64,000 nucleotides of DNA, taken from the NCBI GenBank assembly GCA_002007465.1, contig LNAC01001205.1, positions 124,699 through 188,698 of the forward strand, in the 5' to 3' direction. This document shows, one piece after another, positions 34,451 through 46,769 of the stretch; position 1 is the stretch's first letter; the number at the start of each line of letters is the position of its first letter. The notes under the pieces are model-generated. The model had not been told where the DNA came from. It made no database searches and saw only the letters and a list, made by a program, of their open reading frames with translations. The translations under genes and the position numbers were made by a program. Source of the DNA: Ailurus styani (Eukaryota > Chordata > Mammalia > Carnivora > Ailuridae).

Positions 34451-35499
34451 AAACACGTTTCTTGGAAAAACAGATACACAACCCACATCTACATACAGAT
34501 TTTTCTTAAAATTCAAATTGTGCTTTTAATTTTTCTGTGTGTGGACTTCTAACTCCCCAAGACCAGTCTCTGAATAGGTACAAAAGTATCATTGCCGTGG
34601 GCCCTTTTACCCTGGCCGAACGGGGGAGGTCCCTCTTTGGCAGCAGCGAGCGCTAAGTCAGCAAAGAAGGGGAGGGAAGGACATAAATGACACAGTCTGA
34701 GCAGAACAATCAGAGACAAAAGCCATGGAATTGTTTTCCAAAGGGCTTTCTCCCTCCAGAATCTATCAGCCTTGTCAATCTTTGGTGCCCTCCCCGCACA
34801 CACGTCTAACTCATCACTTGCTGGAAAGGGCCCTTCAGCTCCAAAGGCTTCGTAAACTCACACTATGACTTAGGACAGTCAGTTCTCCAATGCTCTGATA
34901 AATGAATCCATTAGCGACAATAACTAGCTATTGGCTAAAGGTAGACTCCTCTCCCTCACTCCCAGTTGGTGTCTCTGCTTTCAAGAGAACTTGGAAAGTT
35001 TTAGTCAAGGAAGGTAACTCAGGTGTCATTTGAGGCATGGTGGGAGAAATCATCTCATCATTGGCATTTTTAAGTATTTCCCCAATTTTTATTATCCTCG
35101 TACCCGCCAGTATGATTTTGCCATATTCTATTACTGTTTCAGTATTTGTCTATAATTCTTTCCACTGACCCCGATGTTTTAACTGATATGTATTTCACTG
35201 GGTTTGTTTTTTTAGGTGATAGCTAAGTGGTTTATTAAATGGTCTCCGCTAGGTGAGGTAAACAAACACATGCAAGGGTTTTGCTTTTCTCCAATCACCT
35301 TCTTCCCAACTGGTGTCAATGAAAAGGGAACGACCCGGGATTTTATTTACCTTCTGCTATCTGGTAAAAGAAAGAGGTGTGAGAAAGGGAAGTCAGAAGG
35401 CAATGTTTTAATGTTTTCAAGACCAATGGACAACTTAAGTGCTATACAAGTGAGGCACAGTTATCCTTTCATCTTTTAAAAATAGCTACTGCTTCTTTA
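34451..35499. other. Unique sequence, no gene seen
   Basis: No repeat recognised. Open frames of 61-87 codons (34549-34803 on -, 35216-35479 on +) have no recognisable domain. The 35040-35480 part is A+T-rich and could be regulatory. Confidence 0.45.
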
Positions 35500-35710
35500 A
35501 TGGATCTATATAGCAAGCGCAGATTCGTACAGTATTTCACTGAATCCTCGCAACTGTGTGGGGTAGCGACTGTTACGATCCCAGTTTACCACTGAGGGAA
35601 CCGAGGCACAGGGAGGTTACGTAACCTGCATGAAGACCCAAGGCTGATACACAGAAGAGCCAGTGCGCATGCCCAGGCACTCGCTTTCGGAGTCCATTCT
35701 CTTAATCTTC
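35500..35710 (-). repeat. MIR SINE fossil, well preserved
   Basis: Antisense MIR: 'actgaatcctcgcaactgtg', 'acgatcccagtttaccactg', 'accgaggcacagggaggtta', 'aagacccaaggctgatacac', 'actcgctttcggagtccatt'. Confidence 0.93.
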
Positions 35711-36121
35711 AGCATATAATGACTCCCTATTTAAATATAACAGAAAAGTGAATTCAGAAGCGCTTGAAAGATCACAGGCTACTGGGTGAAATATTATTTT
35801 GTAAAGAAGATGAGTGCATATTTTCTAATTTATTTCCTTCATGTGAATCTATTTCTCTTCCTTTGTATTCTGACATTTGCAGATGTAGCAGAATCAAAGA
35901 TTACTGGGTATTTGTGTGTGGTAACATCAATTTTGAAATGCGGGACACTCTACCCGTAAGTGAACAGCATTTCGCTTTTATTGCTATATTAACCGTAACT
36001 GTATATTGCCTTGCCTAGAAAGCACCTTATAGGTGAGAGGCCACCGGCCTGTCACACCCAGTTCAGCAGGGGCGGGTTCTCAGCCTGATACTTTCCATCA
36101 CTGTTTTAAAAGTAATAATGG

Positions 36122-36330
36122 GGGCGCCTGGGTGGCTCAATGGGTTAAAGCCTCTGCCTTCGGCTCAGGTCATGATCCCAGGGTCCTGGGATCGAGGCCC
36201 ACATCGGGCTCTCTGCTCGGCGGGGAGCCTGCTTCCTCCTCTCTCCTCTCTCTCTGCCTGCCTCTCTGCCTACTTGTAATCCCTCTCTCTGTGTCAAATG
36301 AATAAATAAAATCTTTAAAAAATAATAAAA
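36122..36330 (+). mobile_element. CAN-SINE (SINEC), young arctoid type
   Basis: Complete sense copy: 'gggcgcctgggtggctcaat', 'gttaaagcctctgccttcgg', tail 'aataaataaaatctttaaaa'. Perfect 15-bp TSD taaaagtaataatgg at 36107-36121 and 36331-36345. It is immediately followed by an older SINE. Confidence 0.98.
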
Positions 36331-36345
36331 TAAAAGTAATAATGG

Positions 36346-36527
36346 AAGCGCGCCTGGGTGGCTCTTGATTTCAGCTCAGGTCCTGATCTCAGGATCCTGA
36401 GATGGATCCCCGCGTCAGCTCAGCACTGGGTGTGGAGCCCCCTTAAGACTCTCTCTCTCCCTTTCCCTCTGCCTCTCACTCCCAGCTCATGCGCTTTCTC
36501 TCTCTCTCTAAGAAAAGAAAAAAAAAA
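36346..36527 (+). mobile_element. CAN-SINE, older shortened copy
   Basis: Sense copy 'aagcgcgcctgggtggctct', 'gatctcaggatcctgagatg', 'cactgggtgtggagccccct', 'ctctctctaagaaaagaaaa'. Part of the head is missing ('tggctcttgatttcag' skips the middle of the A-box region). It ends before 'aaagtaatgtag', which resembles the sequence left of the young SINE, so the young SINE may have entered near this one's 5' TSD. Confidence 0.93.
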
Positions 36528-36989
36528 GTAATGTAGAACATTCTCCTTATATTTCCAGTGATAATAAAGGGGACACAGAAATCATATTTGAGTCTTAAAA
36601 TGACAAATATGGAAGAATGAACAATTATAAAGCACAGGCTCAGGAACTGAGTTGAAGGAAATGCTCTTGCGCATACATGAATTGTTTTGTTCAAGTCTAG
36701 CCCACATCAGAGGAGAGGGATATGGCAAGAATTGTTGGAAAAATGTTTGCTAGTAATTCACAAGAAGAAACACAGCCTTGGTGTCATTTCTCATCAGGGA
36801 GAAGGTATTCATCTTGAACTGGACATTGCTTTTCCCAACAAAGGAGCCAAGTACCCATCTCCTTTCAATGCTAGAATATGGGGCAAGACTCTCTTTGGCC
36901 AGAACCAAATGAGGAGAACAGAGCACTTGCATTGGAGAGAAACAGATAACTTCAGTCTTTGCAGATAGAAGAAGCCACAGAATGATACC

Positions 36990-37192
36990 ATTGAATAGTA
37001 ATAGCCAATATCATTCTAGAGAGGGGTCTCTGGCCATGCACAGTTCTGAGTGCTTGAGACATACTAACCCTTTTAATCTTCTCAACAACAGGAGATGTTA
37101 GGGAGAATTTCTATCCCCAATTTGCAGTTAAGTAAATCGACCCCAGTCACAGAACCAAGATTTGGATCTGGACAATCTGTGTTCATAGCCAC
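36990..37192 (-). repeat. MIR SINE fossil
   Basis: Antisense MIR: 'gcacagttctgagtgcttga', 'cccttttaatcttctcaaca', 'tttctatccccaatttgcag', 'ccagtcacagaaccaagatt', 'tggatctggacaatctgtgt'. Confidence 0.9.
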
Positions 37193-40100
37193 AAATATTA
37201 TGCTTGTTGTCAGAAAAAAATAAAAAGGTTCTATTTTAAGTGAAATTTGAAATAAATATGAAAGCCCAGTGGACATAAGCAGAGAACATGAACCATATCA
37301 AGCACTCCGAAGATCAGCACATCCTAAAAGAAGACAGATCTGGATGAGGAAGAACAAAGCTATCCTCTTACCTTGTCTAAAAGTTTTAGAAAAAAAAATT
37401 CCTGGTTCAGAGGCGACAAAGCTGAAGTGAGGAGAGAGAGGGAGAAGTTGGGTGGGGGAAGATTAGAAATATATATCAGAACTTCACAGAATAGAGTTTG
37501 AAATGTGCTGTTCAGAATTATAGTTCAGGAAGTCATATTTCGTGTCATCCATAATTCTGTTCTCCAAAAATCCCTTTGTTTTCTGAATAAAATGCTGAGA
37601 TATGATTCTGTTATTTCAGGAGATAGATATTTAGGCTGGGCAGAGCCCTATGACTATTGGCGGTCATAACTGGAGAAGTCCAGCATTCAGCAGCACCCAT
37701 GAGGGAATATGGCCTTAGCAGTACTGTTTCTCTCTGGCTGTGCTCTGCATTGTATTCCTGTGGTAACAGTGAAAGCTTAATACACACCAACAACCAAAGC
37801 CTGGGGGTTGGGGCAGGATAATCATTTTGTTCCTTGTAAGGCTAGATATGATAATTAAGTTATAAAGAACACAGAGGTGCCAGGGGAGAGCTATCAAAAT
37901 CATAAACAATGATTAAACAGAGCCTAAAAAGAAGCAAAAAGCATCAGGCTTTGTAAACAGAACAGCAGGCTACAGAGAAGCAGTCTTCACACGTGGGAGC
38001 AAACATTAGGCTTTAACTGGGGACATTCAACGTCAGGGTGAATTCCGGACTCCAGATTTTGTAAAACACTGAAAGGCATTCCAAAAACAGGTAACAGAAT
38101 CTCCAAGTCTGTGACTTTTTATTTTTGATCATTGGAAGTAAAGAATACACTGGCCTGGGGTGGTTTGAATACAGTTCTTCTTTGCAACTGGGACTTGCTT
38201 GGCTGGCGTTGTGAGGTTTCAGAGTCCCACGAAGGAGGACCACGATGGGCCCTAACTCCCACAGCAGGTGTGGGCTCGCCCCCCGACAGCTCCTGGGGCT
38301 GTCGTCGGAACCCTGACCAGTCCCGAGAGCAGATTTTTATTTTCTGTTGTTTTCGGTGGAGTGCCGTCCTGTATTCCATACATGTAAACGAGGCTTAATT
38401 TGGACTTTTATTTAGAAAAGAAAAAAAAAAGGTTCTTCGGGTGAAAGACTTCTAAGGACCTCCTTCAATACCATATAGCACAGACACAGAACATGCCATA
38501 TGAACCCCGCTTGGGAAATTCAAATAAGGAGCTTTAGAAACATAACGTGATTTGGCAAGAGCGTGATTCGAATGTGGTCGTGAGGTCCCACTAGCAACAT
38601 ATGCTTTTACTAAGCTGCGCTATTCCTTTCTTTCACAGCGGGAGCTTTTAAAATGTTACTTTATATTTTCTACGATTACCATTCTGAACCCAAAGTAGTT
38701 AACGCTGAATAAAACTATCTTATTATGAAATTAGAGCTCGTCCTGAAGGGGGGGGGATGTTTGAATTTGACTCCTTCCTCTTCTCTCCACCCCCTCCGAA
38801 CACACTCACGAAAACTGAAGAAATGTTGGGGTGGGGGGGATCGAGGGGGAGAAGTCTGCTTATGATTATGAGTTGAACTTTGAACTGTTCCTATTGTTCC
38901 TGCCAAGGAGTTTCGAATGCTAATGTAAAAAATATATATAAAGTTAGATCTGCTAAGGTATTTTAAGAGTCTACTCTACTGCACCAACCTTTTTTTTCTT
39001 TGCTTCATTGTTAAAGATAATATGCCTATCTAACAAAAATGCTTTCAAGATGTAACCATATTTTGAAATGAGTATCATAATACATCCTTTGCAAGCCTGG
39101 AATTTGGAAACAAAGAACTTGCTTTAATCTGTTTTTCTTCCTACCTGATGAGCCGGGCGACAATGCTGCTGGAGAAGGTTTAGACATGTCCCCAGCCTCT
39201 TTTGCTTTTTTTCCTCTTTCTTCATCATGTGGAACCTGACAACCTTTCTTTCTGAAGCTACGTAAATTAGACAGGGTGAAGACTATCCGCCCTCATCCTA
39301 GCTCCCAGACAAGCCAAGACAAGAAAGGATGCCCCGGCTGACAGACAGACTTCCAGTGTTTCTGCTAAACCGGTAGGGTGATAAACTCCCCGTGCTCTCC
39401 TTGCCACTGAAGCAGAGGCTAGATCCTAGGCTTTCTTTCCTTTTTCTCCCTTCCACGAAGTTGAAAGAATATTTCTGTAAAAAGGGACGAATAAGCCAAA
39501 CGCATCGTCTTCCTTGTGAATCCCCGCCCTGTTTCACAAACGCTCCTTGGAGGATCACCTCCTCCATCAGGCTTACCTGAGACATCTCCGTGCAACTGAA
39601 GGGACAAGCCCCTGACTAAAGCCACTTCAGTGGTTGAAGTGGGTTTCCAACTGGAATGGTTGTTCTTTCCCTGCTGAGGTCTGGGTCAGCAAAAATCATT
39701 TCTGCTTTTTCAAAGAGGTCAAAAAAAAGAGTGACAACCAAAGAAGAAGTGTGGTAAGTCTCAATTTTGCAAAGAGAATGACACAACAGTCTAACCATCT
39801 GATGAGGGGACACAATCAGTGATGTCTCCATGACAGGAAAAGTCCCTTGGAAAGGACTCAGTGAGTAGAGGAAGTCACCCAACATATTTTAACTGAATCT
39901 GGATCTCAGATCTGTCTTTGAGAGTGGGGTTTCCATGCAGGCCTTAAGAAAACCTTAATTTTCCTAAAAGAGGTTTTGGTTAATATTTCAGGCCTTTGGA
40001 GGACAACTTAAGGATCTAGTTTATTCATAGAAAGCATTAGTCACCCTGAAAAACTTTCCATTGTCAACACCCTCAGGCCTCTAGAAAGAAGATCACTGTT

Positions 40101-40658
40101 ATGAATTGCAAAGCCTACCAATCTTCTCCAACAGTGTCCAACGTTCCATTAGGGGAAACCTGATCTCGAACAGAATAAATCTCTATTATTTCCAACAGAA
40201 GTAGGGACTTACAGATGGGAAATTTCTAAACAATTATTTTGGGGTCCTGATGTTTTTCCTCCTGCATTCTGCCCATTAATTATGGTATCTAGATTCCAAC
40301 AAAAGCCCCTTCCACGGGAAGCCTAGGGTCCTTCTCCTTCTAGTCAGAATCAAAATGCTGGCAAAATTATTTCAACCTTCTGGAATTTAGCAAAACCACT
40401 GCATTACCACACAGTTATGTATGCAATAGTGTCTAATTGGCTAACTGAGGGAATAATAGATGGACAATTGTTACAGTTGCGTTCTGATGAAATCTGGATC
40501 GATGTGGCTTAAATCAAGCAATATGGTGAATCTAAAATGTTTAAGAAAAACAAGCAAAAAAAAGGAAAAGGGGAAGGAAAAGGAAAATTAATACTTATGT
40601 ACCTTTTCCCCCCTCTTACCTATGTTCATTAAAAACAAAACAGCAAAAAGGGACTCAG
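37193..40658. other. Long repeat-poor block, no gene seen
   Basis: About 3.5 kb with no SINE, LINE or MIR that I can recognise with confidence (a degraded MIR is possible near 38530-38640). 38130-38400 is G+C-rich and includes a small inverted repeat (cgacagc at 38284-38290 and gctgtcg at 38298-38304). Open frames of 60-95 codons overlap on both strands without domains. Confidence 0.5.
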
Positions 40659-40870
40659 GGGCGCCTGCGTGGCTCAGTTGGTTAAGTGTCAGAGTCTTGA
40701 TTTCAGTTCAGGTCATGATCTCGGGATCCTGGGATCGAGTGTCGCATTGGGGTCTGAGGTCAGCTTGGAACCTGCTTGAGATTCTCTCTCTCCCTCTCTT
40801 TCTCTGTCCCTCCCCTACTCTCTCTCCCTCTGTCTCTCTCTAAAATAAATAAATGAAATCTTTCAAAAAA
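40659..40870 (+). mobile_element. CAN-SINE, older type
   Basis: Sense SINE: 'ggcgcctgcgtggctcagtt', 'ggttaagtgtcagagtcttg', 'gtcatgatctcgggatcctg', CT-rich segment, 'aaataaataaatgaaatctt' tail. No clear TSD. Confidence 0.95.
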
Positions 40871-40934
40871 TCAGCTTTTCACTTATCTTAAACGGTATAG
40901 GTTAGAGAGAATTTTGGACATTTTGAATTCAAGA

Positions 40935-41132
40935 CAAAATACAGTTAACATTTATTAAATGTAATAACTAATTTACATATATTACCGAGCTTTGTTATCA
41001 GTAGAAGTGCAAATGGTATCCCTGTTCTACACATGAGGATACTGACACTTAGAAAGTTTAAATTAATTGGTCAAAGACATACGAACAGGCCATGAGAGAG
41101 CAATATCTGAATCTAAGGTATCTTTATACCTA
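40935..41132 (-). repeat. MIR SINE fossil
   Basis: Antisense MIR: 'acagttaacatttattaaat', 'gttatcagtagaagtgcaaa', 'tatccctgttctacacatga', 'ggatactgacacttagaaag', 'gcaatatctgaatctaaggt'. Confidence 0.87.
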
Positions 41133-41869
41133 CCTTAGACTCTTAAACAGAATGACCTGGAAATTGTACAAAGAATGAAGAGATCGAGAAAAGAGATTAA
41201 GAGAGACGTTCTTGCCCCTCTTTGCTTTTATTACTATCTATAAAACATGAAGTCTTGGAGAGATTAGGACACTGGACTTAGGAACGACTCCCCACATTGC
41301 TTAATTAATCTCAACCCCGTAAGTGATACTGTGTCATAATTTATAATAGCATTTTTGAGAGCACCTTTGTGGCAGAATGGAATCCAAATGAGGGAGAAAT
41401 CTCTTCCTAGGAAAGCAGGGGGAACCAGCAGAATGAAGGGCAAGGAGATTGCCCTGATCTTCCCTCCTCAGTGTTCCCCAAGATCCCATTATTAATGTCA
41501 CATTCCCCAGGGTGGATGAGAAATGAGTTTTCTGTCCTTTCCGTCAAAATATCATCACTTTCTCCACAGAAATTAACCATTAGTAGACATTCGTTCACTA
41601 TTCCAGCCTAATATAATGAGAAAAAGAAAATCGGTGGTAACAAAATAAAATTAGAATGCGTCAAGAGTCAAGAAAGTGTCTGGCTTAAATTTCTGACTCC
41701 TATTTTTCCTTTGGCAGAATGTTGTGGGTTCAAAGTACCTGATGGCATTATGTTGAATGTCCAACAGAAGTCACTCTTCAGACATCACTATATCTGAAAC
41801 TGCAGGGGAAGGTGAAAGAGGGAGGTTGAAGAAGAAGAAGAAGGGGATGACACAGGCATAAGTATCACC
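41133..41869. other. Unique sequence, no gene seen
   Basis: No repeat recognised apart from a short (GAA)n near 41829-41844. Confidence 0.45.
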
Positions 41870-41927
41870 CCGATGAGTTTATTGAGATCCTACTATGTAC
41901 AAGACATTGCACCGTACAGAAGAAGAA
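41870..41927 (-). repeat. L2-type tail fragment
   Basis: 'gatgagtttattgagatcct', 'actatgtacaagacattgca' match the antisense L2/MIR tail ('tttattgagcacctactatg' type). Confidence 0.6.
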
Positions 41928-42065
41928 AAGTGGGTTTGGATGCCCTAGACACAAATCCCAGTGTTAGGATCTAGTAGGCATCTGCCATGGGGAACATTAC
42001 TTCACCTTTGAATATCAGTTCTAACTTCAAAAACGGTGAATGACAGAGGCTACATTAAAGAATTG
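41928..42065 (+). repeat. MIR SINE fossil
   Basis: Sense MIR core: 'gtgggtttggatgccctaga', 'cacaaatcccagtgttagga', 'acattacttcacctttgaat', 'atcagttctaacttcaaaaa'. Confidence 0.75.
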
Positions 42066-42450
42066 TCCGAATGGAACCAACTTGCCTTCTCCCTGTGTGG
42101 GGAAGACGGTCATGGTCACAACATCCATTTTTTCCATGGTAACTGATTTGGATTATAATTACCCACCTGGAAACTAAATTTCCCACTGACCTTGCAGGGA
42201 GGTGTGGCCACATCAGTGTGTTTTTGCCAGTAGAATGTGGGTGAAAACGATGTGTGCTTCTTCTCAGCTTGATCCAAAAATTTGCCTGCACACCCACCAC
42301 CACCATACTTTCATCCTTCCTCTAGTTGGTGCTACAAGGCACAAAGTAACTCCCAGGATGACAAAGTTGCCATTAGCCTAGGTCCTTGAATAAGGGCCCC
42401 AGGAAGAGGACCGATACTTCCAAGGACTCTTTTGAGGCTAAATAAATAAA
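42066..42450 (+). mobile_element. Ancient repeat, LTR-like, class unassigned
   Basis: Contains 'cactgaccttgcagggaggt', 'gtggccacatcagtgtgttt' and 'tgccagtagaatgtgggtga', matching the 'ggccaatgggatgtgagcag' core of a common ancient mammalian repeat, and ends near 'aaataaataaataaagg'. Related sequence occurs at 42710-43095 and 63400-63700. Confidence 0.55.
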
Positions 42451-42484
42451 TAAAGGAGAGAACAATTTTTCTTAAGAAACTAAA

Positions 42485-42650
42485 TTTTCACTGAGTCTCT
42501 CTTATGTAGCTTATCCTAACTAATGTACTCAGGTAATTCAAGGATTACAAATAGTAATGTCTAAAGCCCAACTTTTATTTTTTAGGAGTTTGCAATCTAG
42601 TTGAGGATTTAAGATAGACAACACAGTGTCCATGCTCCAAGGTAAGTTTG
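42485..42650 (-). repeat. L2-type tail fragment
   Basis: 'cactgagtctctcttatgta', 'aggagtttgcaatctagttg', 'agatagacaacacagtgtcc' resemble the antisense L2-associated tail ('aaggagcttacattctagtg' type). Confidence 0.55.
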
Positions 42651-42709
42651 TGGACAAGGGTTAGCTAATGGTCTGGAAAGAGACTGCTACGTGTTCAACG
42701 AAGGATTCC

Positions 42710-43095
42710 ATTTTTACTTTGGCCAACAAGGAATTCTAGATTTCCTAGCTCTCTTTGTATCTACATGGGGAAATGTGACTAGTTTACAGCCAATAGAATG
42801 AAATGCCAGTTCGAAGCCTGGCTCTTCAAATGCCCAGGGAAGTCCTCACACCGTCACTTCTTGCTACACCAACTGTGGAAAGTCTGCCAGAGGCCCCTGA
42901 GGTGTAAGCATTGCCATGGTAGAAGGAGAAGCACATCCAGCAGAGCCACCTGACCAAGAAGGTTGGGGCTGCCTCCTGCTTAAAGGATAACTTATCTTCA
43001 CAGTGTGATAAGCCACCGAGACTTGAGGCTCTTACGGTCATCAGGCTGACCATACAATGATGTACGGACAATACAATGACATAAACAAGTGATCA
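42710..43095 (+). mobile_element. Ancient repeat, LTR-like, class unassigned
   Basis: 'gggaaatgtgactagtttac', 'agccaatagaatgaaatgcc', 'agaggcccctgaggtgtaag' and 'gtgataagccaccgagactt' match the same ancient family as 42066-42450. A second, independent copy is likely. Confidence 0.55.
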
Positions 43096-43837
43096 GAAAA
43101 AAGAGAAGAAAATCCTTTGTTCTCAGGAATGATGGGAGTTTTCTTCAGGAGTTAGCATTTGAACTCTTGTAGTTACGCAGAAATGAGGGAAGAGGATGGA
43201 TGGTGAATGCATAGTTATTGAGTTCAGATTTTATTTGCAGGAATTTTCCCAACTTCTTCAGACCAAATGCTTATTGGATAAAGTACTTTCTTTTGAGTCT
43301 CAGATGTTTTTAAGCCAAGAAATCATTGTTGGTTTTTTTTTTTCCCAAATGAAATCTCACATAGAATCCTGATATTTAAACAGATATTGATGGAGTTACA
43401 CTTACTGAAGTCAGAACAGGGCTCTGGAAGCTCTGCCTTCTTGGACAACTTTCTGGAAAGTTTCATCATGCCCATATACCCCCAGAGCCCTCCTGTGGAA
43501 CCCTCAAATGCCAAGGAATAGAGTCTGAACACCACTCTATCAGACCACATTCAGATGTAATCTAATAGCCTTGTTCTAACTCTTCCTGAGGGATCACAAT
43601 ATGCAATGAATTATAGAGGGTGCAGTGGCAAACTCTGGCATTTATCCAAATACCCAGAAGACACCACCTTGAAACAATCCCATCAACAGAAGTAATCTCT
43701 TTGCAATACCCAATCTTTCTATTGGTCCACTCTGTGCTTTTTGCTTTCTAAGGATACAATTCTGCATGATTCTTTTCTATGAGAACAATCACTGCAAAAG
43801 GATACTGAAGTCCTCTCAAAATTAGCTTGTCTGTCCT
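43096..43837. other. Unique sequence, no gene seen
   Basis: No repeat recognised. The 75-codon reverse frame 43323-43550 has no domain and contains a poly-T/A artefact. Confidence 0.45.
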
Positions 43838-44097
43838 AAAATAAATAAGTCATGGGAGTGTAAGGTACAGCATGGCAACTATAGTCCATAACACTGCATC
43901 AGCATTCTTGAAAGTTGCTGAGAGAGTCAATTTTAAAAGTTCTCATCACAAGTGAAAAATTCCATAACTATGTATGGTGAGAGATGTTAATTAGACTTAC
44001 TATAGTGATCATTTTGCAACACTACAAATATTGAATCATTATGTTGTACATTTGAAACCAATATACTATTGTATGTCAATTATACCTCAAAAAAACC
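43838..44097 (+). mobile_element. L1 3' end (L1MA-like)
   Basis: Sense 3' UTR terminus: 'gtaaggtacagcatggcaac', 'tatagtccataacactgcat', 'ttaaaagttctcatcacaag', 'atagtgatcattttgcaaca', 'gttgtacatttgaaaccaat', 'caattatacctcaaaaaaac'. A 5'-truncated copy of the L1 generation active around the placental radiation. Confidence 0.95.
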
Positions 44098-44259
44098 CCA
44101 GCTTTTCTGGAATATAGTATATAAGAACAGAGTAGGGACAAGACTTGTTTGATATATGCTTGCTTCTTGGCGTCTGTTCTGAATTTTCTGAAAATTTGAT
44201 TGCTATATTATATCTCCTACATTTGTACTAACTATTTCATTTAACTAAGTGGATTTTCA

Positions 44260-44392
44260 CTTACTGGTTAAGCTAAACCCATGAGGTATATAAAACAGAG
44301 GAAGAAACCAAGATGAAGTCAGTAAATGCTGCAGCTAGAACTTGAACCCAGGGCTCTCTATGTTTATTCAACTCAATGGTCCTCCCCTCAAC
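44260..44392 (-). repeat. MIR SINE fossil
   Basis: Antisense MIR: 'acccatgaggtatataaaac', 'agaggaagaaaccaagatga', 'gctgcagctagaacttgaac', 'ccagggctctctatg'. Confidence 0.8.
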
Positions 44393-44774
44393 CCCCCACC
44401 CCTTCACCCTGGGCCAAAAAGGCTCATTCTGTTGGGCATTTACCCATCTCCATGATGATGTTTCTCTTGCTCATCTCACTTTTCTGGGAACCAAACCGTC
44501 TGGAAGCAAGTATTCTTATCTATAGTAGAATATAGTAATACATCACTAATGGTCTCAAGAATGACACTGAATATGAGAAAAGATAAAATACATTATTCCC
44601 GTATTCTCAAGGAAGGGAAAGTTATATGATATGCATTTTAAAAAGTAGCTAAAAATTTAGCATTTCATAAGAAAAGCTTCTATTCCTTGAAATTCACTTA
44701 AATGAACCTTATGAACCTCTTTATTGCCTAATAGCATGTAAATGAATTATATCTCTTTTCATATTAACAATAAT

Positions 44775-45000
44775 AATAGTTGACATTTATTACTTGCCTA
44801 CTATTCACGAAGCTAGCCATTAACCACCAAGCTTTGCGACAACTCCAGAATTAAGTATTAAAAATCCCTGATTTACAGGTACGGCGATTGAGGTTTGGCG
44901 AGAATTCCTCTTTTCCAACTCCACCCAGCTGCTAAGCAGTGAAGTTGGTATTCAAACCTAACTTTTTCTTATTCCCAAAGTTATACACCTTCCAACAAAC
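44775..45000 (-). repeat. MIR SINE fossil, well preserved
   Basis: Antisense MIR: 'agttgacatttattacttgc', 'ctactattcacgaagctagc', 'ccctgatttacaggtacggc', 'gattgaggtttggcgagaat', 'ccacccagctgctaagcagt', 'tggtattcaaacctaacttt'. Confidence 0.92.
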
Positions 45001-46230
45001 CATGGTTGTTGTAGTTTTTTCCACTCAGGCAGAAATAGGTTTTACAGGTGCTCGTGCAGCTTTTTTGCAAAACACAGAGTAATATTTAAAACAAGCCTGA
45101 TGCAGACCTGTATGGTATCTGTGAAAGCTGTCTGAGTGAAATACAGCTCTCTCATCTGTCAATGTCAGGAGTGGTGACCAGAGGCCCAAATGTGCAAGCT
45201 GAAAAACACAAGACTTATTCCTATCATCATTTGCTGATGTGCTATTGCCAGAAGTCTCCCATCCCACCTTTAATAGTTTTTAATATCCTGAAGTTATTCA
45301 AAGGTGTATTGCATTTTTAAAGTAAGAAAGAGTTCTTAGCTACACCTCCAGAAGATACTCCACAGAGCAAGTGGCCCACAGATGTCCTACTCAAGTTGAT
45401 ACTGGCTGTTTGTCTCCTCATTCCATAAGACACATTTGGTTTGTTCTAATTCCAACATTTCCTTTTCATCAAAATTGGGTTTCTTTCTCCTATAGACCTT
45501 ACTCAAAACCCTGCCCCATCTTCTAATTTACACCAAACCCTCCCAGTGGGTTCTAGAATTTAATATTTACCTACAGGCCATATTTCAAAAAATATCTATG
45601 TTGATAGGATAATTCAGTCATTTCCCACTCTTGAAACCTAAAGCTGAACAGTTGAGATAGACTCTCGCTGACAATGGCTCTTTGTGTATGCATTGGAATT
45701 GGGGGCTTCTGTTTGTCCATACCCTCAAGTGAAAGGTTTGTATTAACAATAAATCTTGGATCACTGAAAAAATTTTACAAAAGAAAAAAGAAAAAGAAAG
45801 GTTTGTAAACTTCGAATTGACCTTTTAAATGTAGTTTGGCCCACTGAGAACTGATAAAATCTATGATTCCTTTCCCCAGAAAAAAAAATGCACGGCACCC
45901 AAATTTTTGGCAACATTCTCAGGGGAGTCACAGAACCATGGAAGTCTCTAATCCCAGGTTAAGATCTCTTGCTTTGAAAGAGAAGCTAAGACAAAACAAT
46001 TCCTATTATCCCTGTTAATGTTGACATCAAGCCAGGGAATTAGATTTTTTTTTTTTAAGGAGTGACCTATAAATGAGAAGTTTATGTGCTATGATGCTAC
46101 ACAGAGTAGCTGTCACAAGAGGCCCACTGAGGACTGGATATGTACCCTTCTGTGCTGGAAGCCTCCCCCACCAGTTCAGAGGGCAATCATCTCTGCCCCT
46201 AGGGAGGCTACCTGGCATGTTTGGAAGACA
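45001..46230. other. Unique sequence, no gene seen
   Basis: No repeat recognised. Open frames up to 91 codons overlap on both strands at 46027-46348 and extend into the (ATTC)n/L2 tail. Confidence 0.45.
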
Positions 46231-46350
46231 CTTCATTCATTCATTCATTCACTTCACAGATCGACTAATGCTTACAACTAGGCAAGAATCCACCAGGCTC
46301 AGGCAATATATTGAGGGTGAAAAGATGAATAAGAGAGGCCCTGAATAAAT
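46231..46350 (-). repeat. L2 3' tail with (ATTC)n
   Basis: (ATTC)n at 46233-46251 followed by 'caatatattgagggtgaaaa' and 'gatgaataagagaggccctg' is the antisense 3' end of L2-type repeats. Confidence 0.75.
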
Positions 46351-46769
46351 TCTGCTGCTAGCTCTCTTCTGCTCTACCTTTTTGCCCAGCTCTTATACTC
46401 ACCCCACCCCCCCAACTTTCAAACCGAGTAATTAATCAAATTTCAATCACATGAAACAAGGGCAATCTTGAAGGTTAATATTTTTTGTCACATATGGATC
46501 AAGTCAAAGAAGAGTTATTCATTTCCCGGTAACCCACTTCACCTAGGAAGGTGCCAGGAAGAGAGCTGGGAAACAGGGTTGCGTACGACCTATGAAGTCA
46601 GAGATGGGTATGGAAGTCAGGGAGAGCAATAGCTCCCATAAGCCTTGGTGCTTTGATGAGATCGAGGCAATTGACCTAACTATTCACATCTAGATAGGGA
46701 TCTGATTATATTAGGCAATTATATAGGGTAGCTTATTCTTCTTCAATAACAGCAGAAATAACTGTTCTG

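Noticed and set aside
38130..38400. CpG island promoter
   Set aside because: The stretch is G+C-richer but short, with few CpG dinucleotides and no promoter elements I can recognise.
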